A DNA stretch of 64,000 bases, taken from the NCBI GenBank assembly GCA_963975885.1, contig CAXBIS010000016.1:1-64000 (forward strand), given 5' to 3'. Origin of the DNA: Pseudazoarcus sp963975885 (GTDB taxonomy: Bacteria; Pseudomonadota; Gammaproteobacteria; Burkholderiales; Rhodocyclaceae). The notes below the pieces were generated by a model. The model saw only the letters and a program-made list of their open reading frames with translations, was not told the origin of the DNA and made no database searches. A program made the position numbers and the translations under genes. Shown piece by piece: positions 9,873 to 19,492 of this stretch; the first letter of the stretch is position 1; every line of letters begins with the position of its first letter.

Positions 9873-10841
9873 ATGAAAACCACGTTTCTGGACTTCGAGC
9901 GTCCGGTCGCCGAACTTGAGGAGAAGATCGCACAACTGCGCTTCGTGCAGGATGATCCCGCGGTCGACCTGTCGGGCGAGATCGCCCGCCTCGAAAAGAA
10001 GAGCGAGTCACTCACCCGCGATCTCTACGCCAAGCTCACGCCTTGGCAGATTTCGCAGGTCGCGCGTCATCCGCAGCGACCGTACACGCTCGATTACGTG
10101 AGCCATGTGTTCTCCGATTTCCGCGAGTTGCACGGCGACCGCAGCTTTGCCGACGATCAGGCGATCGTCGGTGGGCTCGCGCGTTTCAACGGCGCGAGCT
10201 GCGTCGTGATCGGCCACCAGAAGGGGCGCGACACCAAGGAAAAGATCGCGCGCAACTTCGGCATGCCGCGCCCAGAGGGTTATCGCAAGGCGATGCGCCT
10301 GATGCGCCTGGCCGAGAAGTTCAACCTGCCCATCTTCACCTTCGTCGACACACCGGGCGCCTATCCGGGCATCGGTGCCGAGGAGCGCGGCCAGTCCGAG
10401 GCAATCGGACGCAGCCTGTACGTGATGGCTGAACTGAAGGTGCCGATCATCTCCACCGTGATCGGCGAGGGCGGTTCCGGTGGCGCGCTCGCGATCGCCG
10501 TCGGCGATCAGGTGCTGATGCTGCAGTATTCGACCTATTCGGTGATCTCGCCGGAAGGCTGTGCATCGATCCTGTGGAAAAGTGCCGAAAAGGCCTCGGC
10601 CGCCGCCGAGGCGATGGGCATTACGGCCGATCGACTGCACGGGCTGGGTCTGATCGACCGCGTCGTGCCCGAACCGGTAGGCGGGGCGCATCGCGACTAT
10701 GCCGCAATGGCGACCTCGCTGCGCAAGGCGCTGCAGGAGTCGCTGCGCCAAGTGGCCGATCTCGACATCGACGAACTGCTCGAGCGGCGCTTTGATCGGC
10801 TGATGAGCCATGGCCGCTTCAAGGATCAGGGCGCAGCCTGA
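9873..10841 (+). CDS. accA: acetyl-CoA carboxylase carboxyltransferase subunit alpha
   Basis: 322 residues (E. coli AccA 319). With AccD it moves the carboxyl group from carboxybiotin to acetyl-CoA, the first committed step of fatty acid synthesis. Motifs: FVDTPGAYPG, GEGGSGGALA, the oxyanion-forming Gly pairs and SPEGCASILW. The open frame begins upstream, but MKTTFLDFE at 9873 is the family start. The 3' end overlaps tilS by 32 bases, an arrangement common in betaproteobacteria. Confidence 0.97.
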   Translation: MKTTFLDFERPVAELEEKIAQLRFVQDDPAVDLSGEIARLEKKSESLTRDLYAKLTPWQISQVARHPQRPYTLDYVSHVFSDFRELHGDRSFADDQAIVGGLARFNGASCVVIGHQKGRDTKEKIARNFGMPRPEGYRKAMRLMRLAEKFNLPIFTFVDTPGAYPGIGAEERGQSEAIGRSLYVMAELKVPIISTVIGEGGSGGALAIAVGDQVLMLQYSTYSVISPEGCASILWKSAEKASAAAEAMGITADRLHGLGLIDRVVPEPVGGAHRDYAAMATSLRKALQESLRQVADLDIDELLERRFDRLMSHGRFKDQGAA

Positions 10842-12165
10842 TTCGATCCTGGTCGGCCGCGTAGCGGCTGTCCTCGACGGGGCCGGCGTAGGCCCCGGGA
10901 GCCGGCTGTGCGTCGCGCTGTCGGGCGGGGTCGATTCGGTGGTCACGCTGCACCTGCTCGCCGCTCTGCGCGAAGACCGTGGTTTTGCCCTGTGTGCGGC
11001 GCATGTCGATCACGGGCTGCAGCCGGCCGCCGGTGACTGGTCGGCTTTCTGCAAGCGTCTGTGCGCAGATCTCGGTCTCGAAATCGAAGTGTTTCCCGTG
11101 ACGGTGCGCCGTGACCACCCCGACGGGCTGGAGGCGGCCGCGCGCGAGGCGCGTCATGCGGCGCTGGCGGCGCTGGCGGTCGATTGGCTGGTGTTCGGCC
11201 ATCATCTCGATGACCAGGCCGAGACCGTGCTGTTTCGACTGCTGCGCGGCGTCGGCGTGCGTGGTGCGGGCGCCATGGCGGCGTGCGAGCCGGGCGCTCC
11301 AGGGCGGCTGCGTCCGCTGCTCGAGGCGCGGCGCTCCGAGATCCTCGAGCATGCGCGCGAGGCAGGGCTCGCGTGGGTCGAAGACCATAGCAATGCCGAT
11401 CGCCGTCACACGCGCAATCGACTGCGTCACGACGTGCTGCCGTGCGTCGAAGCGGCATTTCCCCAGGCCGCCGCGATGCTCGCGCGCTCGGCGCTCAACT
11501 TCCGCGAAGCCGACGGCCTGCTCGATGAGCTGGCCCACCAGGATGCGCGCGCCTGCGGTGATGGCGAGAGCTTCTCGCTGGCCGCGTTGCGGGCCTTGTC
11601 CGCACCAAGGCTGCGCAACCTGCTGCGTTGGCGCATCCGTTGCAGCGGCGCCGAGGCGCCCGCGCGTGCGCGTCTGGTCGAAGCGGTGCGCCAGTTGCGC
11701 CATGGTGTGGCGCCGTCGCTGCATCTGCCGCTCGGGCAGGTGGCCTGCTGCCTGCATCGTGGCCGGGTGTGGGTCGAGGAGATGCCCGCGCACGGCCTGC
11801 CGCAGCCGGTTCGCTGGTGCGACGAGGAGGCGATCGACTGGGGTGACGGACGCGTCGTATTCGAGCGTCGTCGCGGCGAGGGACTGTGTGCCGCGCAGCT
11901 CGAGCGCGGTGAGGTCATCGTCGCGTCGCGGCGCCCGGGTTTGCGTATGAGCGACGCGCCCGGGCGGCCGCGCCACAGCTTCAAGAATCTGTGTCAGGAG
12001 GCCGGTGTGCCGCCGTGGTGGCGCGATCGACTGCCGGTGCTCTATGTCGATGGCGAGCCGGTCTGGATCGCCGGTGTCGGCATCGCTGCGTCGGCGCGGT
12101 GCGAAGCGGGCGCAGAGGGTGTGTTGCCGTCGTGGTGGAGGCCGGGCTCGCCGCTCAGAGGTTGA
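10810..12165 (+). CDS. tilS: tRNA(Ile)-lysidine synthase
   Basis: 451 residues. Modifies C34 of tRNA-Ile(CAU) to lysidine using ATP and lysine, so that AUA is read as isoleucine. Contains the PP-loop SGGVDS near residue 39, HVDHGLQP, GHHLDDQAET, and a C-terminal TilS domain. The only plausible start is the ATG at 10810, inside accA, which suggests coupling to it. The 3' end overlaps the convergent dctR gene by 11 bases, with no room for a terminator. Confidence 0.95.
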   Translation: MAASRIRAQPDSILVGRVAAVLDGAGVGPGSRLCVALSGGVDSVVTLHLLAALREDRGFALCAAHVDHGLQPAAGDWSAFCKRLCADLGLEIEVFPVTVRRDHPDGLEAAAREARHAALAALAVDWLVFGHHLDDQAETVLFRLLRGVGVRGAGAMAACEPGAPGRLRPLLEARRSEILEHAREAGLAWVEDHSNADRRHTRNRLRHDVLPCVEAAFPQAAAMLARSALNFREADGLLDELAHQDARACGDGESFSLAALRALSAPRLRNLLRWRIRCSGAEAPARARLVEAVRQLRHGVAPSLHLPLGQVACCLHRGRVWVEEMPAHGLPQPVRWCDEEAIDWGDGRVVFERRRGEGLCAAQLERGEVIVASRRPGLRMSDAPGRPRHSFKNLCQEAGVPPWWRDRLPVLYVDGEPVWIAGVGIAASARCEAGAEGVLPSWWRPGSPLRG

Positions 12166-12760
12166 GGTCCTTGAGCAGTTGTGCCAGTTCGACTGCCGAG
12201 CGCACGCCCATCTTCTCGAAGATGCGCGAGCGGTGCGCCTCGACGGTGCGCATCGAGATGTCGAGCTCGTCGGCAATGACCTTGTTGTACTTGCCTTCGA
12301 GGATCAGCGTCATGACTTCGCGTTCGCGCGCGGTCAGCAGGGTGAGCTTCTCGGCCACGGCCAGGCTTTCGCTGCGCGCACGTCTGCGCTCGGCGTCGAT
12401 TTCCATCGCGCGCTGGATCACGGCAATCAGGTCGCCATCGTCGAAGGGCTTCTCGATGAAGTCGTAGGCGCCCTTCTTGAGGGCTGCGACGGCCATGGGG
12501 ACATCGCCGTGACCGGTGATGAAGATCACCGGCAACTCGTTGCCGCGCGCGCGCAGCGCGTCGAAGCATTCGAGCCCGCTCATGCCTTGCATGCGGATGT
12601 CGAGCACCGCGCAGCCGTTCCAGTCGGGCGTGATCGCGGCCAGGAAGTCCTCCGCGCTGGACCAGGTGGTGCACGGCAGCTTGCGGGTCTTGAGCAGCCA
12701 TTGCAGCGCGTCGCGGATGGCTTCGTCGTCGTCGATGATGTGGGCGCAGGGGGGATTCAT
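12155..12760 (-). CDS. dctR: response regulator, FixJ/DctR family
   Basis: 201 residues. Receiver domain 1-120 with acidic triad DDD (10-12), phosphoacceptor Asp54 in AVLDIRMQG, and Lys in EKPF; then a LuxR/FixJ-type helix-turn-helix (LTAREREVMTLILEGKYNKVIADEL, given in part) near residues 135-200. Probably the transcriptional activator of C4-dicarboxylate uptake, because it overlaps the DctS-like kinase gene by 4 bases and a TRAP binding protein gene lies next to that. No AAA+ domain, so it is of the Rhodobacter DctR type rather than the sigma-54-dependent DctD type. Confidence 0.85.
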   Translation of the reverse strand: MNPPCAHIIDDDEAIRDALQWLLKTRKLPCTTWSSAEDFLAAITPDWNGCAVLDIRMQGMSGLECFDALRARGNELPVIFITGHGDVPMAVAALKKGAYDFIEKPFDDGDLIAVIQRAMEIDAERRRARSESLAVAEKLTLLTAREREVMTLILEGKYNKVIADELDISMRTVEAHRSRIFEKMGVRSAVELAQLLKDLNL

Positions 12761-14742
12761 GCGGGGATGGCTTCCTTTTCGACGGGTAGGGTGAGGATGA
12801 ACACCGAGCCACCTTCCGGGCCAGGTTCGAACATCAGGCGACCATGATGCAGTTCGGCGATCGAACGGCAGATGTTCAGGCCCATGCCCATGCCTTCCTG
12901 CTTGGTCGAGAAGAAGGGCTCGAACAATCGCTTGGCGACTTCCGGCGGGATGCCGTTGCCCCGGTCGGCCACGCGCAGCACCAGTTGGTCGCTGAGGCGG
13001 CGCGTGGAAATCTTGACCACGCGCTGATCGCGGGGCAACTGGCCGATGGCGTCCATCGCATTGCGCACCAGGTTGACCACCAGTTGCTCGATCATCACCG
13101 GGTCGGCCGTCAGCGCAGGCAGCGCTTCGCCCAGATCGAGTTCCATTTGGATCTGGCGCTTGCGTGCGTCGGCGTCCATCAGCTCGACGGCCTCGCGGAT
13201 CACGGCGTTGAGCGCGAGCGTTTCGCGCTTGGGCTCGGAGCGGCGCACGAAGTCGTGCACGCGGTGGATGATGGCTGCGGCTCGATAGGCCTGGCGGGCG
13301 ATCTTCTCATGGACCTCGCGCAACTCGTCGGGGTCGATGTCACCTTCGGCGAGCAGGTTCAGGCAACCGCTGTTGTAGGTGTTGATCGCCGCCAGCGGCT
13401 GGTTGAGTTCATGCGCCAGCGTGGAAGCCATCTCGCCCATCGTGATCAGGCGTGAGGTGGCCTGCAGGCGCTCGTCCTGCTGGCGGGCCAGTTCGCGTGC
13501 GCGCTTGCGCTCGGTGATGTCCATGATCGAGCCCATCCACCCGGTCTGGCGGCCCGAGGCGTCGATCAGCGGCGCCTCGAAGATGAGCGCATCGAGTGCT
13601 TCGCCGTTCTTGCGGCGCAGACGCGCCTCGACCCCGGCGCGCGGCCCCTGTCCGGACAGGATCATGTCGTGAATCTCCTGCAGGCGCTCGATGTGTTCGG
13701 GGTGCCAGTAGGGCATGGGCGGGCGCAGGCCGATCAGTTCGTCGGCGGTGAAGCCGACCATGTTGCAGAAGGCCGGATTGACGTAGGTGATGCGCCCGGT
13801 CAGGTCGCGTGCGCGCAGGCCCGTGAGCAGCGAATCCTCCATCGCCTTGCGGAACAGCGTCTCGCCGCGCAGTGCCTGCTCGGCTGCCAGGCGCCGCTTG
13901 AGCTGGCGACGCAGCATCCAGAAGCTCCAGATCAGCACCATTGCGAGAATCAGGATGGAACTGGTCAGCAGCACCGGGATCCAGCGCACGTCGTCGCGGT
14001 AGGCGGTGATTTGCAGCAGCAGGCCATGTCCGGGCGGGTCGAAGGCCATGGTATAGCTGTGGGTGTCGGACAGCGGAGCGACGCGCGAGCGCGAGGCAAT
14101 CTCGCGCCCGTCGGAATCGATCACGCTGACGTGGTATCTCTCGGTGAACCACCATGGCAACTCGCGCGCGAGCAGACCCTCGAGAGAGTAGACTCCGACG
14201 CTGATGCCGAGCAGTCCCGAGTCGGTAAAGGCCGGAATGTAGACCTCGAACTGATGGCCGCCACCGGCGGCCGGATAGGCGGGGCCGTAGACCGGTCGGC
14301 CGATGCTGCGCGACAGGCGGGCGAGGTCCGCATCGAGCTTCGCCTGCGTGCCGTCCGGGCCGAGTGGTACGGCGTCGGCCAGCGGCGGCAGCGCGCCTAG
14401 CGTGCGGGCGTTGGCGTCGAGCCAGATTACGCGCACCAGGCCGATTTCGGCGCGCAGGATCTGGCGCAGCCGCGCGTCGGTCTGCGGCGAGATGTCGGAT
14501 ACCACCAGTTCCGGCCCGAGCTGGGCGAGCTGGGCGGCATTGCGATCGAGCTGGAACTGCAGGCTCTGCTCCATCCACAGCACGTCGCTGATCAGTGTGT
14601 GGCGCTGGGTGTCTTCGTCGTGCACGCGGGTGAGCCAAAGCAGCGCGCCGATGAGAAGGACGAACACCACCAGCGCGACCCAGGTGAGGTGCGTCATGCG
14701 ATGCGTGCCGGTCGATGCAGGGGAAGTGGCCGTGGTGTCCAT
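12757..14742 (-). CDS. dctS: sensor histidine kinase, DctS-like
   Basis: 661 residues. Two helices (about 17-38 and 255-277) flank a periplasmic region of about 215 residues resembling a double-PAS/CACHE sensor. A cytoplasmic PAS domain follows (about 295-410), then a DHp helix with phospho-His444 in LAHELNQPL, the N box NLVRNAMDA, and G boxes DRGNGIP and GMGMGLNI. The most likely start is MDTTATSP at 14742. Partner of DctR (4-base overlap). Probably senses C4-dicarboxylates or similar acids; the ligand is inferred from context only. Confidence 0.85.
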   Translation of the reverse strand: MDTTATSPASTGTHRMTHLTWVALVVFVLLIGALLWLTRVHDEDTQRHTLISDVLWMEQSLQFQLDRNAAQLAQLGPELVVSDISPQTDARLRQILRAEIGLVRVIWLDANARTLGALPPLADAVPLGPDGTQAKLDADLARLSRSIGRPVYGPAYPAAGGGHQFEVYIPAFTDSGLLGISVGVYSLEGLLARELPWWFTERYHVSVIDSDGREIASRSRVAPLSDTHSYTMAFDPPGHGLLLQITAYRDDVRWIPVLLTSSILILAMVLIWSFWMLRRQLKRRLAAEQALRGETLFRKAMEDSLLTGLRARDLTGRITYVNPAFCNMVGFTADELIGLRPPMPYWHPEHIERLQEIHDMILSGQGPRAGVEARLRRKNGEALDALIFEAPLIDASGRQTGWMGSIMDITERKRARELARQQDERLQATSRLITMGEMASTLAHELNQPLAAINTYNSGCLNLLAEGDIDPDELREVHEKIARQAYRAAAIIHRVHDFVRRSEPKRETLALNAVIREAVELMDADARKRQIQMELDLGEALPALTADPVMIEQLVVNLVRNAMDAIGQLPRDQRVVKISTRRLSDQLVLRVADRGNGIPPEVAKRLFEPFFSTKQEGMGMGLNICRSIAELHHGRLMFEPGPEGGSVFILTLPVEKEAIPA

Positions 14743-14842
14743 TGTGCGGATCCGCGCGTCGGGCAATGACGACGTCGGACCGGGGCTGGTGTTTCGCGAC
14801 TGCCATGTTAATTGAGAACGTGCCTGGAATGGAGGCAAGACC

Positions 14843-15850
14843 ATGAGACGGATTCGGGTGTTTGTCCTGTTCCTGATGCTGGCCTCGGTGCCGCTGCCCG
14901 CCGCGGCGAACGAGCCGATCGTGATCCGCTTCAGCCACGTGGTGTCGCCCGACGCGCCCAAGGGCAAGGCGGCTGCATTCTTCGCGCAGCGAGCGACCGA
15001 ACTCACGCGCGGGCGCGTTCGCGTGGAAGTCTATGCGGACAGCGCGTTGTATTCCGACCGTGAGGAGATGGAAGCCCTGCAACTGGGGGCGGTGCACATG
15101 CTCGCGCCCTCGCTCGCCAAGTTCAGCGTGCTCGGTGCCAACGGCTTTGAGCTGTTCGATCTGCCCTATATCTTCGAGGATCGGCGCGCGTTGCGTGCGG
15201 TGACCGAGGGGGACATCGGCGAGCGCCTGCTCGAGTCGCTCGAGGACCGCGGCATCAAGGGTTTGGCATTCTGGGACAATGGCTTCAAGTCGTTCTCGGC
15301 GAACACACCGATCCGTGTCCCGTCCGACCTTGCCGGCAAGCGCATGCGCATCCAGGCCTCCCGCGCCATCGAGGAGCAGATGCTTGCGCTCGGGGCGGTG
15401 CCGCACATGATGTCGTTTTCCGATGTCTTCGAGGCCTTGCGCGCTGGCGTGGTCGACGGTACCGAGAACCCGCACTCCAATCTTTACACGCAGCGCATGC
15501 ACGAGGTTCAGCCGTATCTCGCATTGACCGAGCACGGCTATCTGGGCTATGCCGTGATCGTCAACAAGCGCTTCTGGGACAATCTGCCGCGTGGTGTGCG
15601 TCGCCAGATCGAGCGAGCGATGCGCGAGGCCACGACCTATGCCAACCGGATCGCGCGAGAGGAGAACCAGCTCGCTCTCGAGGCCATCCGTGCTGCCGGC
15701 ACCACCGACATCCACGTGCTCGACGCCGCAGCGCGGGCGGACTTCCGGCGGGCGCTGTTGCCGGTGCATCGCAGCGCCGCCGCGCGCATCGGAGAGGAAC
15801 TGCTCGCCGAGGTCTACCGGGCGACCGGTTTCGACCCGAACGACGAGTGA
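14843..15850 (+). CDS. dctP: TRAP transporter substrate-binding protein, DctP family
   Basis: 335 residues with a Sec signal peptide (cleavage near PAAA-NEP, residue 22), then the DctP fold: IVIRFSHVVSPDAPKGKAA, a GSLAK-like membrane-proximal segment, KMRIQ-like (GKRMRIQAS, including the carboxylate-binding Arg), and DGTENPHSN. It binds organic acids in the periplasm. It is divergent from dctS across a 100-base gap. No small or large permease subunit (DctQ/DctM) follows: the next gene, 118 bases on, is ndk. It may work with a transporter encoded elsewhere or serve the DctS sensor. Confidence 0.88.
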   Translation: MRRIRVFVLFLMLASVPLPAAANEPIVIRFSHVVSPDAPKGKAAAFFAQRATELTRGRVRVEVYADSALYSDREEMEALQLGAVHMLAPSLAKFSVLGANGFELFDLPYIFEDRRALRAVTEGDIGERLLESLEDRGIKGLAFWDNGFKSFSANTPIRVPSDLAGKRMRIQASRAIEEQMLALGAVPHMMSFSDVFEALRAGVVDGTENPHSNLYTQRMHEVQPYLALTEHGYLGYAVIVNKRFWDNLPRGVRRQIERAMREATTYANRIAREENQLALEAIRAAGTTDIHVLDAAARADFRRALLPVHRSAAARIGEELLAEVYRATGFDPNDE

Positions 15851-15968
15851 GGCAGTGCGCCTGGCGTGCGCACAAACTGGATGAGAACGAAGGCGGTTGC
15901 TGTTAGACTACAAGGCTTTATCCACACGCCCTGTCCCGAATGCGGACAGTTTAACGGAGCAATATTGC

Positions 15969-16394
15969 ATGGCCACCGAACGCACGCTTTCCATCATCAA
16001 GCCCGACGCCGTCGCGAAGAACGTCATCGGCAAGATCTACCAGCGTTTCGAGGACGCCGGACTGAAGGTCATCGCTGCGCGCATGATCCACCTGTCCGAG
16101 CGCGAGGCATCGCAATTCTACGCCGTGCACAAGGAGCGTCCGTTCTTCAAGGATCTGGTTTCGTTCATGATTTCCGGTCCGGTCATGGTGCAGGCGCTCG
16201 AGGGCGAGGGCGCCATCGCGAAGAACCGTGATTTGATGGGCGCGACCGATCCCAAGAAGGCCGAGCCGGGCACGATTCGCGCCGACTTCGCCGATTCGAT
16301 CGACGCCAATGCCGTGCACGGCTCGGATGCGCCGGAAACGGCTGCGACCGAGATCGCGTTCTTCTTTCCCGGTCTGGACGTCTACGGACGCTGA
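15969..16394 (+). CDS. ndk: nucleoside diphosphate kinase
   Basis: 141 residues. Transfers phosphate between nucleoside tri- and diphosphates through a phosphohistidine. Contains ERTLSIIKPDAV, the substrate-loop residues, and the active-site signature NAVHGSDAPETA with the catalytic His. The start at 15969 gives the standard N-terminus MATERTLS. Leads a long same-strand run extending to purA. Confidence 0.97.
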   Translation: MATERTLSIIKPDAVAKNVIGKIYQRFEDAGLKVIAARMIHLSEREASQFYAVHKERPFFKDLVSFMISGPVMVQALEGEGAIAKNRDLMGATDPKKAEPGTIRADFADSIDANAVHGSDAPETAATEIAFFFPGLDVYGR

Positions 16395-16439
16395 GGCTTG
16401 TGGCCGGCGCCGCTTTGCGGTGCCGGCCACCCCGACTCC

Positions 16440-17555
16440 ATGAGCGCCCCGGTCAACCTCCTCGACTTCGACAGCGACGCCCTCGTCGCCTGGTTCGCCG
16501 AACGCGGCGAGAAGCCTTTTCGCGCGCGTCAGGTAATGCGCTGGATTCATCGCGACGGCTGCGACGACTTCGCCGCGATGACCGATGTCGCCAAGTCGCT
16601 GCGCGCCAAGCTCGACGAGTGCGCGGGGGTTCGTGCGCCGACGCCGGTGCGCGACAGCGTGTCGAGCGACGGTACGCGCAAGTGGTTGCTCGATGTGGGT
16701 AACGGCAATGCGGTCGAGACGGTGTTCATTCCGGAGGCGCATCGCGGCACCCTGTGCGTGTCCTCGCAGGCGGGCTGCGCGCTCGACTGCGCCTTCTGCT
16801 CGACCGGCAAGCAGGGCTTCAACCGCAACTTGAGCGCCGGCGAGATCATCGGCCAGTTGTGGCTGGCGAATCGCCTGCTCGGCGCCGCGCGTGATGCAGC
16901 GACCGATCTCGATGCCGGCGAGAAGGACAACGGGCGCATCATCAGCAACGTCGTAATGATGGGCATGGGCGAGCCGCTGGCCAACTTCGACAATGTCGTC
17001 ACCGCGCTGCGCCTGATGCTCGACGACAATGCATACGGCCTGTCGCGCCGGCGCGTGACGGTATCGACCTCGGGCATCGTGCCGGCCATGGACCGCTTGC
17101 GCGACGAATGTCCGGTGGCTCTGGCCGTGTCGCTGCACGCGCCCGACGACGCGTTGCGCGACCGCCTCGTGCCGATCAACAAGAAGTACCCGTTGGTCGA
17201 GCTGATGGCCGCGTGCCGGCGCTATCTGGAGCGGGCACCGCGTGACTTCATCACCTTCGAGTACGTCATGCTCGACGGGGTCAACGACCGTGACGTCGAC
17301 GCGCGCAGGCTTGTCGAACTGGTGCGCGATGTGCCCTGCAAGTTCAATCTGATACCGTTCAATCCGTTCCCGGGCTCGGAATTCCGGCGTTCCGGGAGCG
17401 AGCGCATCCGGCGCTTTGCCGAGGTGTTGATCGACGCGGGCATCGTCACGACCACGCGCCGCACGCGTGGCGAGGATGTTGACGCCGCCTGCGGCCAACT
17501 CGCGGGGCAGGTGCAGGACCGGACACGGCGCACGACGCGCCTGGTCAAGGCTTGA
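16440..17555 (+). CDS. rlmN: dual-specificity RNA methyltransferase RlmN
   Basis: 371 residues. Radical-SAM enzyme that makes 2-methyladenosine at 23S A2503 and tRNA A37. The CX3CX2C cluster is CALDCAFC; MGMGEPL and the methyl-carrying Cys near the C-terminus (DVDAACGQL) are present. Start at ATG 16440 (MSAPVNLLDF), 45 bases after ndk. The gene order ndk-rlmN-pilF is common in beta- and gammaproteobacteria. Confidence 0.96.
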   Translation: MSAPVNLLDFDSDALVAWFAERGEKPFRARQVMRWIHRDGCDDFAAMTDVAKSLRAKLDECAGVRAPTPVRDSVSSDGTRKWLLDVGNGNAVETVFIPEAHRGTLCVSSQAGCALDCAFCSTGKQGFNRNLSAGEIIGQLWLANRLLGAARDAATDLDAGEKDNGRIISNVVMMGMGEPLANFDNVVTALRLMLDDNAYGLSRRRVTVSTSGIVPAMDRLRDECPVALAVSLHAPDDALRDRLVPINKKYPLVELMAACRRYLERAPRDFITFEYVMLDGVNDRDVDARRLVELVRDVPCKFNLIPFNPFPGSEFRRSGSERIRRFAEVLIDAGIVTTTRRTRGEDVDAACGQLAGQVQDRTRRTTRLVKA

Positions 17556-17571
17556 TACGGGAGAGGCGGTG

Positions 17572-18375
17572 ATGAATCTTCGCGCGGTACTGTGGCTGCT
17601 GGTCTTCCCGATCATGCTCGCCGGTTGTGCCGGCACGCCCTCGCGCGACGGCGAACAGTTCGCATCCGCCGACCGGCCCGTGCTCGAGACACCGCCGGCC
17701 ACGGAGCGCGAGCAGGCGGCGATGGTGCACATCGACCTGGGTACGGCCTATTTCGAGGTCGGTCGTTACGACGTGGCACTCGACGAGGCGCGCATCGCGC
17801 TCGCGTACGCCCCCGAATTCTCGCCGGCCTTCCATCTGATGGGGCTGGTGTACATGTTCATCGACGATGATGTCGCCGCACGTGACAACTTCTTGCGTGC
17901 ATTGCGCAGCGCCCCCAATGACCCGGATTTCAACAACAGTTATGGCTGGTTTCTGTGTCTGAACGGCGAGGAAGCTGAAGGCTTGCGGCGTCTCGCGCTT
18001 GCCGCGCGCAATCCCTACTACCGTTCGCCGACGCGGCCGCATACCAACGCGGGCCTGTGCCATCTGCGGCTGGATCAGGTCGACGAAGCCGAAATCCAGT
18101 TCCGCCGCGCCGTCGCCCTGCAGCAGAACAATCCCGTGGCGATGCTCGGGCTGGCCGAAGTGGCCTATCGCAAGGGCGAGCTGGCTTCGGCGCGTGATCA
18201 GTTGATCGCGCTGCACCGCCGCAACGAGCCCACCGCGCAGTCGGTCTGGCTGGGGCTGCGGGTCGAGCGGCGCCTGGGCAACCGCGCGGCCGAGGCGAGC
18301 TACGCGGCCCAGTTGCGCGGGCGCTTCAATGATTCTCCCGAACATCGCGCGATGACGCAGGGTGAGTACGAGTGA
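17572..18375 (+). CDS. pilF: type IV pilus biogenesis lipoprotein PilF/PilW
   Basis: 267 residues. Outer-membrane pilotin that lets the PilQ secretin assemble. Lipoprotein signal with lipobox LAGC (Cys19), followed by about six TPR helices (IDLGTAYFEVGRYDVALDEA is the first). The start at 17572 follows GGGAGAGG. Overlaps the following rodZ-like gene by 4 bases. Implies type IV pili; the core pilus genes are outside the window. Confidence 0.9.
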   Translation: MNLRAVLWLLVFPIMLAGCAGTPSRDGEQFASADRPVLETPPATEREQAAMVHIDLGTAYFEVGRYDVALDEARIALAYAPEFSPAFHLMGLVYMFIDDDVAARDNFLRALRSAPNDPDFNNSYGWFLCLNGEEAEGLRRLALAARNPYYRSPTRPHTNAGLCHLRLDQVDEAEIQFRRAVALQQNNPVAMLGLAEVAYRKGELASARDQLIALHRRNEPTAQSVWLGLRVERRLGNRAAEASYAAQLRGRFNDSPEHRAMTQGEYE

Positions 18376-19490
18376 ACGACGAGCAAGATCCTTCCCGTTT
18401 CGAAGTTGAAATGCAGCCCGAGCTGCCGCAGATCGGCGAGGCCCTGCGCGCTGCGCGGGAGGCGCGCGGCGAGTCCGTAGAGGAGGTCGCGGCCGCGCTG
18501 AAGTTTTCCTCGCGACAGGTGCTCGCGATGGAGGCCGAGCGCCTGCATGAACTGCCCGGTCCGGCATTCGTCAAGGGCTTCTACCGCAACTACGGGCGCT
18601 ACCTGGGTGTCGACATCGAGCCGATGATTGCCGCGCGCTGGTCCGAACCCTCGGCGCGCAGCGTGGAACTGTCTCCGGTGACCAATGCGCGGGGCACGAT
18701 GCCCGGCAGCGGTCGCCGTGGCGGTATCGGACGCGTATTCGCGGCGTTGGTGTCGGTGCTGGTGCTGGTGCTCGCGCTGGGCTGGTATTTCGATGGTTTT
18801 CGCCTCGAGGACCGGCCGGCCGAAGAAGCGAGTGCTGACCTCGCCGATTCGTCGGTGGACGAGGAAGATCCGATGCCAGAGGTCGAGATCGTCGATGACG
18901 AGCCGGCGCAGGCCGCAGCGCCGGCTGACGAATCGCCGTCGCTCGGCTCCGGCGCATCCTTTCCCGCGATCATCGAGGCGCCGCCCGCACCGGCACTCTC
19001 GCGTGCCGAGCCGGCCGGCGGCGATGCTGCGGGTTCGCTGCCCGAGGTGGCGCAATCGACCGCCGCTCCGTCCGAGCCCCCGCAGCCGGAACCGCTGCCA
19101 GAGCCCGTGGCGCCGGTCGAGCAAGTGTCCGCGCAGAGCGGGTCGGAAGAGCCCCAGGAGGCCGTCGCAACGAGCGAGCCGGTACCCGCGCCCCGTGCCC
19201 AAGCGCAGCCGGATGCCGCGCCCTCGAATGCACAGGTCGTCGGCAGCGGTTCGAGCCGCCTGGTATTCAACCTGCGGGCCGACGCCTGGCTGCAGGTGAA
19301 GGACGCGCAGGATCGCACGCTCTACGTCGGCACCAGCCGCAGCGGCACGACGCGTGTCGTGCAGGGTGATCCGCCGTTCTGGGTCACGGTCGGCAATGCC
19401 GATGCGGTGAGCCTCGAGTTCGATGGTGAGCCGGTCGAATTGGCGCCGCACATGCATACCGCCGGTGTGGCGCGTCTGGTCCTGGAGTAG
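18372..19490 (+). CDS. rodZ: RodZ-like cytoskeleton/cell-shape protein
   Basis: 372 residues. N-terminal helix-turn-helix of Xre type (about 20-90), one membrane helix (about 117-140, VFAALVSVLVLVLALGWYF), a long Pro/Glu/Ala-rich linker of low complexity, and a C-terminal DUF4115 domain (LRADAWLQVKDAQDRTLY onward). RodZ connects MreB filaments to the cell-wall elongation machinery. It starts with GTG inside the pilF stop (GTGA overlap) and ends 2 bases before ispG, so translation of this block is tightly linked. Confidence 0.88.
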   Translation: MNDEQDPSRFEVEMQPELPQIGEALRAAREARGESVEEVAAALKFSSRQVLAMEAERLHELPGPAFVKGFYRNYGRYLGVDIEPMIAARWSEPSARSVELSPVTNARGTMPGSGRRGGIGRVFAALVSVLVLVLALGWYFDGFRLEDRPAEEASADLADSSVDEEDPMPEVEIVDDEPAQAAAPADESPSLGSGASFPAIIEAPPAPALSRAEPAGGDAAGSLPEVAQSTAAPSEPPQPEPLPEPVAPVEQVSAQSGSEEPQEAVATSEPVPAPRAQAQPDAAPSNAQVVGSGSSRLVFNLRADAWLQVKDAQDRTLYVGTSRSGTTRVVQGDPPFWVTVGNADAVSLEFDGEPVELAPHMHTAGVARLVLE

Positions 19491-19492
19491 GC

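Noticed and set aside
14743..14842. Search for a sigma-54 element in the dctS-dctP gap
   Set aside because: The closest GG and GC pair is 12 bases apart, outside the allowed spacing. DctR here lacks an AAA+ domain, so sigma-54 control is not expected.
18900..19230. Low-complexity Pro/Ala/Glu-coding stretch looked at as a DNA repeat
   Set aside because: It is the periplasmic linker of the RodZ-like protein. The codons vary and no tandem repeat unit is present.
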